From Pontiella desulfatans (GTDB taxonomy: Bacteria > Verrucomicrobiota > Kiritimatiellia > Kiritimatiellales > Pontiellaceae), in the NCBI RefSeq assembly GCF_900890425.1, contig NZ_CAAHFG010000001.1:1364001-1428000 (forward strand): a DNA stretch of 64,000 nucleotides, read 5' to 3'. This document shows positions 45,844-52,735 of this stretch, piece after piece. The position numbers were made by a program, and so were the translations under genes. The notes beneath the pieces were generated by a model. The model was not told where the DNA came from and searched no databases. It worked only from the letters and a program-made list of their open reading frames with translations. Each line of letters opens with the position of its first letter. Position 1 is the stretch's first letter.

Positions 45844-46989
45844 ATGGATTCGTTTCCCCATATTCTAATGATGATCGAGTCCTCCCGTGAATCCGGGCGG
45901 CGGTTGATTTCCGGCGTGGCGGATTATGCGAGGCACTTTGGGCCGTGGCAGTTCCATTGGAATCCGCAGGGCGAGGTGTATCGTGCGAAAGCGCTTGAGG
46001 CGGGGCGGTTTGATGGCGCGCTGATCCGGGACGATGTGGATGCCTCCGCGTTGGTTGATGCCGGCATTCCGGTGGTGGTTTTTTCGTATAGCAAGCATCG
46101 GCATTCCGGGATTGGTTGGGTGAACACGGATGACCATGGATTGAGCAAGGGGGTTGCCAACCATTTCCTTCAGCGGGGATTTCGCCATTTCGCTTTTTTT
46201 GGTTCTGCGGCGTGGCCCTGGGCGGTGCGCCGTTGCGAAGGGTTTTCGGAGGCATTGCGCAAGTCCGGTTTTGAGGCCGATGTCTACCCGGGGATTGAAC
46301 CTTCGCTGGAGCGGTTTGATGATGCCGATGTGGTTCGGTGGTTGCAGGGCCTGCCGCGCCCCGTGGCCTTGATGGCCGCCAACGACGATCTGGGGCTGAA
46401 GGTGGTTGAGCTATGCCGGGAGGCGGGCCTGCGAGTGCCCTACGATTGTGCCGTTGTCGGAGTGGATAATGATCCCTGCGTCTGTGGCTTGAGCAATCCT
46501 TCGTTAAGCAGCGTGGGGATCGACCAGTATCAGTCCGGCTATCTTGCCGCGGAAATGCTTGGGAACATGATGAAGGGCACCGCGCCCGAAAACCTGGTTA
46601 TCACCGCTAAAACCGGTGAGTTGGTGGTGCGGCAGTCATCGGATATCGTGGCGGTCGATAATGAAGCCGTGGTGAAGGCGCTACGGTTTATACAGAACAA
46701 TGCGCACCGGGCACTCACCTCGGATGAGGTGGCCCTGGCCAGTGGACTCTACCGGCGCGGGTTGGAACGGGGGTTCAGGACGCACCTTTCGTGTACCATC
46801 AAGGAATATTGCCGGGAAGCCCGTGCAACCCATCTGGAAAACATTCTCCGGGAATCCCGCGAGAGTCTTGAGAAAATCGCCGGGCAATGTGGTTTTGCCC
46901 AAGCCTCCCATCTAACCCGGTTCTTCACTTCGGTCCGCGGCGAAACGCCTTCGAACTATCGAAAGCGGATCGCACTGCGGCAAGGCTAG
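45844..46989 (+). CDS. XylR-type AraC-family transcriptional regulator
   Basis: 381 residues from ATG 45844; AAGGAG at 45822 overlaps the end of the upstream gene. Residues 1-265 form a periplasmic-binding-protein-like sensor (ILMMIESSRESGRRLISGVADYAR, VALMAANDDLGLKVVELCREAG, CAVVGVDNDPCVCGLSNPSLSSVGID). Residues 280-381 are an AraC DNA-binding domain with ALTSDEVALASGLYRRGLER and SLEKIAGQCGFAQASHLTRF. This is the layout of E. coli XylR, an activator responding to D-xylose. It supports a xylose-containing substrate such as ulvan, though the sugar bound here is not known. Such regulators bind direct repeats, so it is a weaker candidate for the palindromic regulon motif. Confidence 0.9.
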   Translation: MDSFPHILMMIESSRESGRRLISGVADYARHFGPWQFHWNPQGEVYRAKALEAGRFDGALIRDDVDASALVDAGIPVVVFSYSKHRHSGIGWVNTDDHGLSKGVANHFLQRGFRHFAFFGSAAWPWAVRRCEGFSEALRKSGFEADVYPGIEPSLERFDDADVVRWLQGLPRPVALMAANDDLGLKVVELCREAGLRVPYDCAVVGVDNDPCVCGLSNPSLSSVGIDQYQSGYLAAEMLGNMMKGTAPENLVITAKTGELVVRQSSDIVAVDNEAVVKALRFIQNNAHRALTSDEVALASGLYRRGLERGFRTHLSCTIKEYCREARATHLENILRESRESLEKIAGQCGFAQASHLTRFFTSVRGETPSNYRKRIALRQG

Positions 46990-47027
46990 CATGTGTTGTA
47001 AAAAAACGCGCTGCTTGGTGCCGGCGA

Positions 47028-49364
47028 TTACGGGGCGGGCTGCACCTTTACGAAGTTGGCCGGGGTGTCGGTCAGCGTCATCCTGACCCTGCCGTTGCCG
47101 GAAGCGTCGGTGGTGAGCACGCTGCCGCCGGTCACCGTGCCCGCGTCGCCGGATGGATCGGCCTGGCCCAGGGTGGTCACGAGCGTGCCGGGAGCGGTCA
47201 GCTCGAGGCTCGAGTAAAACGCGTAGCCGGTTCCGGCATTGCCAGTAATGGTTAGTTCCCAGGTTGCGCCGCCGACCCGCCTGAACGAGGTGATCAATGG
47301 GGCGATGGGGCGCTCGGGAGTGGCCCAGATTCCGAAGTTGTCGAAGCGGACGTGGTCGCCTGCGACCTCGTTGTCGGTTCCCGAAACGAGGTAGAGTCCG
47401 AAGCCGGTTACCTGGCCGGCGAGATCCGAAGCGGGCGCCGCACCTAATGAAAGCGAGCCGGGGGCTCCCAGGGTGGTGTTTCCGATCGTCAGCCAGTTCG
47501 ATGCCGTGGTGAACGAAGCCGGATGGTAGGTGAGGGGGAGGTCTGCGGGCGCAGCGCTATCCGGAATGCCATCGTTCAGCGCGGGATTGCTCGCATACCA
47601 CACGCCGCCGATTTCAATCGCAACGCGGTATTGATGGTCGATGTTGTCGGCGCTGGCGTCCCAGCTGATCGAAGCGAGCGACTCGATGTTGACCGCTTCC
47701 GGAGCATCTGTTCGAACAAGGGCCGGTTGATTGGGCACGGCATCGTTCCACGGAGCGCCGTCGTCCTGCTTGGGTGCGTAGAAACCGTAGGCGCCCGATG
47801 CAACACCCAGGGCCCGGGACTGGTTGGTGTAGCTGGAAATGATTCCGTTTTCGGTGAGGAGTGCCGTCCAGCCGGTATAGGTATCCAGCGGGGTGTCGCC
47901 GGTGGGGTTGTCGAAGCGCTCCATGTAGACCTGCTCCGGCACGGGTTCGGCAATGGTGATCCGCACCACGTCTTCCCAGGTGTTGGTTGCGTTGTCGGTG
48001 ATGCGCAGCGTTATATCGTGAACGCCCAGGGGTAGGGTGACCTGGGCGGTGATGCCGCTGGCGATTACAAGGGGGCCGGCGTCCAACCACTCGTAAACCT
48101 CGGCCGTGTTATCGGGATCGTGTGTCCACGAAGCGTCCAGGGTGACGCCCTCGAACCCATCCCGGTCGAAATCATATACCGTTTGGTCCGGCCCCGCGCT
48201 GACCACGAAAAGGGTCTCCGCCAAAATGCTCAGCTCCGATGCGGCGAGCAGGAATGCGCCGACGCCGTAGGCTTTGGTATCGTTGTAGTAGGATGCGCCC
48301 GGGGCCGCCGCGACGAGCTGGACATAGCCAAGGAACCCATCGGGGTGAACCGATTCGGCGACGAGCCCGTTCCATGCTTTCGCGACGATCGGTAGATAGG
48401 TGTCGCGGTCGAGATATCCATTGTTCATGCACCAGGCCATCGCGTAGGTATAAAAGGAGGTGCCGCTGGTTTCGGGCATGTCGAACTGCGTGGGTTCATA
48501 GAGGCTGGAGCGCCAGAACCCATCGGGCTGCTGCAATTGGGCCAGTTTGGCCGCCATGGTTTGCACCATGGCAATATAGTCGTTGCGGTGCGGCGCATCG
48601 GCGGGCAGGGCATCGATCACCCGGCACAGGCCTGCCATCATCCAGCCGTTGCCGCGTGCCCAGAACACCTTGTTGCCGCCCGAGGTGGTTTCCGCCGGAT
48701 AAATATATTTGCTGTCCCGATACCAAAGCCCTTCCGTCGCATCGAACAGGCTCTGGGTTGTTCGGGTGTCGTTGTACATCGCCCAAAGTTTATCCGAATA
48801 GGCCGGGTTGGTCGTTAACGTGGAAAGCTTCGCCAGCGTGGGCGCCTGCATATAAAACGCATCGATCCACGACCAATAATCCGTGTCGGGTTGGCTGACG
48901 ATATAGTTTTCAAGACGAACGATGTCGGCAATCCGAATGGATTGCGGATCGAGCCGGTACAAATCAATATAGGTCTGGCCGCAGCAGTGGTTGTCGGCGT
49001 CCTCGTCGTTCTTCACCACATCCCCGTTGTATCGGCTCTTTTCGCTACGAAGCCAACCGTTGGCCGTTGCCCAATCGACGGCGCGCACCAGATAGGCGGC
49101 ATTGGTGGTGATTTCGTGGAAACGCTGGTTCCCGGTGTAGTAGGTCGCGCTAGACCAGGCCGCGTCATCGAGCCCGTTGTTCGCAATCCAATAATCGTTG
49201 ACGAGCGTTGCCGTCGATAGGATGGCTGATCGAGGGGGGAGGTTGGAAGAGGGTGCCGCGCCTGTTCCGGGGAGCAAGGCAATGAATGAGACGATGGTCA
49301 ATGCGACGGTTTTGGAGGGGTGTCGCAAAATGGAAAGAATTTGTTCCTTAAGGGGTATGGACAT
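47028..49364 (-). CDS. Secreted GH105 hydrolase with PKD domain and a new-type C-terminal module
   Basis: 778 residues from ATG 49364 (AGGAGC upstream on the minus strand); upstream codons run through the divergent promoter and are rejected. Signal peptide SKTVALTIVSFIALLPGTGA. Residues 45-430 are a GH105 barrel: DNHCCGQTYIDLYRLDP, YWSWIDAFYMQAPTLAKL (Asp168 as the expected acid), VFWARGNGWMMAGLCRVID, PETSGTSFYTYAMAWCMNNG. A PKD domain follows (about 440-515). Residues 525-710 are a module shared with both halves of the divergently encoded 49471 protein (GFYAPKQDD, IEIGGVWYASN, GDHVRFDNFGIW). The last 65 residues are a tail like that of 49471. A GH105 this large and modular is unusual and suggests extracellular or surface work. 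Confidence 0.85.
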   Translation of the reverse strand: MSIPLKEQILSILRHPSKTVALTIVSFIALLPGTGAAPSSNLPPRSAILSTATLVNDYWIANNGLDDAAWSSATYYTGNQRFHEITTNAAYLVRAVDWATANGWLRSEKSRYNGDVVKNDEDADNHCCGQTYIDLYRLDPQSIRIADIVRLENYIVSQPDTDYWSWIDAFYMQAPTLAKLSTLTTNPAYSDKLWAMYNDTRTTQSLFDATEGLWYRDSKYIYPAETTSGGNKVFWARGNGWMMAGLCRVIDALPADAPHRNDYIAMVQTMAAKLAQLQQPDGFWRSSLYEPTQFDMPETSGTSFYTYAMAWCMNNGYLDRDTYLPIVAKAWNGLVAESVHPDGFLGYVQLVAAAPGASYYNDTKAYGVGAFLLAASELSILAETLFVVSAGPDQTVYDFDRDGFEGVTLDASWTHDPDNTAEVYEWLDAGPLVIASGITAQVTLPLGVHDITLRITDNATNTWEDVVRITIAEPVPEQVYMERFDNPTGDTPLDTYTGWTALLTENGIISSYTNQSRALGVASGAYGFYAPKQDDGAPWNDAVPNQPALVRTDAPEAVNIESLASISWDASADNIDHQYRVAIEIGGVWYASNPALNDGIPDSAAPADLPLTYHPASFTTASNWLTIGNTTLGAPGSLSLGAAPASDLAGQVTGFGLYLVSGTDNEVAGDHVRFDNFGIWATPERPIAPLITSFRRVGGATWELTITGNAGTGYAFYSSLELTAPGTLVTTLGQADPSGDAGTVTGGSVLTTDASGNGRVRMTLTDTPANFVKVQPAP

Positions 49365-49406
49365 GTTGTTGCTCCTGGATTTAACGTTTCTGAAACCTTG
49401 GTGATA

Positions 49407-49423
49407 GTGTTTACAGTAAACAC
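49407..49423. promoter_or_regulatory. 17-bp perfect palindrome in the divergent promoter region
   Basis: GTGTTTACAGTAAACAC: 8-bp arms around a central A, lying between the starts of the minus-strand GH105 gene (49364) and the plus-strand gene at 49471. It could be the operator for both. The sequence is unlike the AACGAT regulon motif, so a second regulator is implied. Confidence 0.6.
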
Positions 49424-49470
49424 GGTAGGTGTGAAAGAAAAAATCATAAATATTTAACAAGGAGGAAGTT

Positions 49471-51138
49471 ATGCGTAATATGTCAGGTATTGGTGTGGTC
49501 GCGGTTTCGATGCTCGTGGGCAGTTCGTTTGCGGAGGTCATCTACAGTCAGCCGTTTTATAATTCCGCGACGGATAAGCCCTTATCGGAGTTTGGCTGGT
49601 CGGCGCTGGTCCACGGGGTGGATGGCGTGGAAGAGAACCCCGCCTACACGAATAAAGTGATCGAGGGAGTCGGCCGGTCCGCCGGGGCCACCGATGAAGG
49701 TGCGGTGGATGCGACCACCCCGGTTGGCGCCACGGAGAATGGGTATACTTTCTTTGCCCCGAAGCAGGACTTCGCGGCATACACGAATGCCGTTGCCATT
49801 CTGTACACCACCATCTCCACGGAAATTACGGTGTCGGAATTGACGAAATTACGGGTGGATCAAAAAAACGACAACGCGGATTCGGTCATCCGCTTCGCCA
49901 TCCGGATCGGTTCCCAATGGTATGCTTCCGCGGAGGATTTCGGTGGGGAAAATGCCACGTCGTATGCCGTCAAGGAAATGGTGGAGGCCGATTTTTCGGA
50001 TGAAACCAAGTGGCTCGAACTTACGGTTGCTACGGGTGCGGCCGGGGAAATCACGGTCGGTTCGGCACCGGTTTCCGCCCTGTCCGGAACCATCAACGCA
50101 TATGGATTGTACGTGGATGCCGGGACGGCTCCCGGCGGGGCGGGCGACCACATGCGCCTGGATAACTTCCAGGTCCATGACGGTGCGGCACCCCCGACCT
50201 ACGACGTGCTCTATAGCCAGCCGTTCTACCTCGATGCCGGTTCTCCCCTTCCGCTGACGGAGTGGGGGTGGACGTCGCTCGTATTCTCGGCAAGCGGTGT
50301 CGTCGAAAACCCGATCTATGCCGGCAACGAGGTTGAAGCCATTTCAAGTGGCGTGGCCGCCGGCGACATGGGTGCGGTGAACGCGATCTTTCCCACCAAC
50401 GTTACCGCGGGTACCCGGGGGTATGGATTCTTTGCGCCGAAGCAGGATGCGGCCTATGCCGGCGCCACCGCCCTCATGTACACCACCCTGCCGACCAACA
50501 CCACGGTGTCGGGCTTGCAAAAGTTGAGTGTGGAGCAAAAGAACGATAACGCCGATTCAATCATCCGGTTCGCCATTCGGATTGGCTCGCAGTGGTATGC
50601 ATCGGCCGATGAGTTCGGTGGGCAAAATGCAGCGTATGCCCTGAAGGAAATGCTTGAGGCCGATTTCTCCCACCCCGCCAAGTGGGTTGAACTGACGGTT
50701 GTCCTGGGAGGCGCAGGGGAAATCAGCTTGGGCACCACGCCGGCTTCCGCCTTGTCGGGAATTATTGACGCGTATGGCATCTACGTGGACTCGGGGACGA
50801 CTCCCGGCGGGGAGGGCGACCATATCCGTTTCGATAACTTCCAGGTCTATGGCAGTGCCAACACCGTGCCTCCCGGAGGAACGGAACCGTTCATCGTGTC
50901 CTACGGCATGAGCGGTGGAATCTCCTCGCTCTCGTTCACGGGGGGCGTTTCGGAAGCCTACATCATCCTGTCTTCTTCGGCTTTGGGCAGCGGGTTTTCG
51001 AGTACCGTGACCCCGGTGTCGGTCTCCATCGGGGGACTGGCGGGCAATGTCGTCACAACAGACGGCGCGGGCGATGCCACCGCCGAGTTCAATAGCGCAG
51101 GCAATGTGGAATTCTACATGGTCGAATCCGCCCAGTAA
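49471..51138 (+). CDS. Secreted protein made of two tandem copies of an unrecognised ~220-residue module
   Basis: 555 residues, with AAGGAGG ideally placed before the ATG. Signal peptide MRNMSGIGVVAVSMLVGSSFA. Residues 22-240 and 245-470 are repeats of one module: VIYSQPFYN / VLYSQPFYL, FGWSALV / WGWTSLV, FFAPKQD in both, VDQKNDNADSVIRFAIRIGS / VEQKNDNADSIIRFAIRIGS, QWYAS in both, and GDHMRLDNFQV / GDHIRFDNFQV. One divergent copy is in the GH105 protein encoded on the other strand. The last 80 residues are a beta-rich tail. With no catalytic domain, a carbohydrate-binding or surface-display role is the likeliest. The ends resemble jelly-roll CBMs, but I cannot place the family. Confidence 0.65.
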   Translation: MRNMSGIGVVAVSMLVGSSFAEVIYSQPFYNSATDKPLSEFGWSALVHGVDGVEENPAYTNKVIEGVGRSAGATDEGAVDATTPVGATENGYTFFAPKQDFAAYTNAVAILYTTISTEITVSELTKLRVDQKNDNADSVIRFAIRIGSQWYASAEDFGGENATSYAVKEMVEADFSDETKWLELTVATGAAGEITVGSAPVSALSGTINAYGLYVDAGTAPGGAGDHMRLDNFQVHDGAAPPTYDVLYSQPFYLDAGSPLPLTEWGWTSLVFSASGVVENPIYAGNEVEAISSGVAAGDMGAVNAIFPTNVTAGTRGYGFFAPKQDAAYAGATALMYTTLPTNTTVSGLQKLSVEQKNDNADSIIRFAIRIGSQWYASADEFGGQNAAYALKEMLEADFSHPAKWVELTVVLGGAGEISLGTTPASALSGIIDAYGIYVDSGTTPGGEGDHIRFDNFQVYGSANTVPPGGTEPFIVSYGMSGGISSLSFTGGVSEAYIILSSSALGSGFSSTVTPVSVSIGGLAGNVVTTDGAGDATAEFNSAGNVEFYMVESAQ

Positions 51139-51150
51139 GGGGAGGGAAAA

Positions 51151-51176
51151 GACCCCGCCAATGCTTCGGCGGGGTC
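51151..51176. terminator. Strong hairpin between convergent context and site G
   Basis: GACCCCGCC (51151-51159) pairs perfectly with GGCGGGGTC (51168-51176). There is no T-run on the plus strand; on the minus strand it is followed by TTTTCCC. It lies 12 bases after the preceding stop codon and probably limits read-through into the next operon. Confidence 0.6.
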
Positions 51177-51212
51177 GGCATGGGGTGCGGCCGGGTGATT
51201 GCCGGGAAACGG

Positions 51213-51244
51213 ATTCAACGATTTGAATGCTGTGTCCGTTGAGC
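51213..51244 (+). promoter_or_regulatory. Regulon site G at the head of the rhamnosidase operon
   Basis: ATTCAACGATTTGAAT (51213-51228), a perfect palindrome with 6-bp arms, then TTGAGC (51239-51244) 11 bp after the 14-bp core. A clear -10 is not evident. Position places the six-gene block 51320-63669 under the same control as sites A-F. Confidence 0.7.
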
Positions 51245-51319
51245 TGCCGGTGGTATCCAGCCAAAGTCCGCGTGGAGGTTGGGCCGTGGAGGTGCATCGT
51301 CGTGGGAAAGGATCCAATA

Positions 51320-52633
51320 ATGTCCGGGAAGAAAAAAAACCGTTATTTCGCCAAGCATGCCAAATCCAGTGCCGCAGTGGTGAGTCTGGGGATCCATGCC
51401 ATACTCCTGGTTGTGGCGCTGTCGTTTGTGGCGGTGACGGTTATCCAAAAGGAGGAACAGAATTTTGAGGCAAAGGCGGTAACGCGACCGAAGATCAAGC
51501 TAAACAAACTCCAGGCTCCGATGAAGATGGAGAAAAAGCGGAAGCCCAAGCCGAAGTTGAGAAAACGGCTGGTGGTTAAACCGAAGCTGAACCAGAAGAT
51601 CCCCGACATCAAGATGCCGGAAATTACCGGCGTTAAAGGCGGGTTCGGCAGTGGTGCCGGTGACGGTCTTGGCGGAGGGGGCGGCGTTGGCTTCAGCATG
51701 CCGGAGATCAATATTTTCGGCGTGAAAGGCAAAGGGGAAAAGATCTTCATCATTCTGGATTCTTCCCCGTCGATGATGGTCGACCAGATGGGCGGTATTC
51801 CTTCCTACACGCTTATCAAGGAAGAGCTCGTCAAGATTCTCGGCAAGCTGAGCCCCACGGTGCTTTTCAATATTGCGGTCTATGAAATTGGATCTTCCAA
51901 GGTTCTGTTCCCGAAGATGGTTCCGGCCACGCAAGGCAATGTGGCCAAGGTGAAGGAGTGGCTCGATCCGCTTAACGCGGTCTCTACCGGCATGGGGGAC
52001 CGGGACTATGGCATACGCACGCTCGGAAGCGTGCAAGGCAGCCAAACGGTTCAGGGCGATTTCAAGGTGGGCAAAATCGAAGACCAGCGCGAATGGGTGA
52101 AGCCTGTGATGCACAGCATGGAGGAAAAGGCCGATGCGGTCTTCCTGCTTTCGCACGGATGGGGCACGCTCTGGGCCACGATCGGGGCGGCCGACGAGTG
52201 GTCCGAGTCGAAATGGGAGCGCTGGAACAAAGCCGTGGCCGACTCCAATCAGCGGCATAAGGAGGAAAACGAAAAACGGCGCAGCAATGGGGAGGCTCCG
52301 CGTGTGTTCAGGGACAAGCGGCACATGGTTAGAACCTATTACCCCAGCGTTGAGCAGCCGCCGGCAACCAAGAAATACCACTACACGCCCAAGGACATGG
52401 CCGACGCCATGGAGGTGGTGCGGAAAAAAGCGAAGAGCGGTGTTCCGGCATCCAGTGGCATCGGCAATAAGCGCAAAGGCGAGTTTTCCGTCAATGTCGT
52501 GCATTTCATCAAAAAGAGTGGAGCAACCGAACGCGATGAAGGGCAGTTCCGGCAGCTCACCCGGGAGTGCGATGGGGAATACCGTACGCTTTCTGGATTC
52601 GAAGCAATCAAAGGGGCTGCATCGGCGGAATAA
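51320..52633 (+). CDS. TonB-like anchored von Willebrand factor A (VWA) domain protein
   Basis: 437 residues from ATG 51320 (AAAGGA upstream; the longer frame starts in the promoter). One transmembrane helix at about residues 18-42, then a Lys/Pro-rich stretch (60-95: KPKPKLRKR, VVKPKLNQK) and a Gly-rich linker, as in TonB-type periplasm-spanning proteins. The VWA domain begins KGEKIFIILDSSPSMM; DSSPS (Asp147) is an intact DxSxS metal site, followed by SPTVLFNIAVYEIGSS. The C-terminal third is Lys/Glu-rich and helical. No ExbB/ExbD neighbours, so energy-coupled uptake is not implied. It heads the GH106-GH78-GH78-sulfatase-GH105 operon. Role unknown; perhaps envelope assembly or sensing linked to glycan use. 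Confidence 0.75.
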   Translation: MSGKKKNRYFAKHAKSSAAVVSLGIHAILLVVALSFVAVTVIQKEEQNFEAKAVTRPKIKLNKLQAPMKMEKKRKPKPKLRKRLVVKPKLNQKIPDIKMPEITGVKGGFGSGAGDGLGGGGGVGFSMPEINIFGVKGKGEKIFIILDSSPSMMVDQMGGIPSYTLIKEELVKILGKLSPTVLFNIAVYEIGSSKVLFPKMVPATQGNVAKVKEWLDPLNAVSTGMGDRDYGIRTLGSVQGSQTVQGDFKVGKIEDQREWVKPVMHSMEEKADAVFLLSHGWGTLWATIGAADEWSESKWERWNKAVADSNQRHKEENEKRRSNGEAPRVFRDKRHMVRTYYPSVEQPPATKKYHYTPKDMADAMEVVRKKAKSGVPASSGIGNKRKGEFSVNVVHFIKKSGATERDEGQFRQLTRECDGEYRTLSGFEAIKGAASAE

Positions 52634-52735
52634 GCTGCCCGCGCAAAAGCGATGGATTTTTCAATGGACGTTGGCCTGTACGTTTTGTACCGGTTCGGTG
52701 TTCACTCAGGATTCAATGTTTCAAAAAGGACTGTT

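Noticed and set aside
49380-49394. TTTAACGTTTCTGAA as an eighth regulon site
   Set aside because: One base too long between the half-sites, centre differs (TTTC) and no TTG lies at the 11-bp distance.
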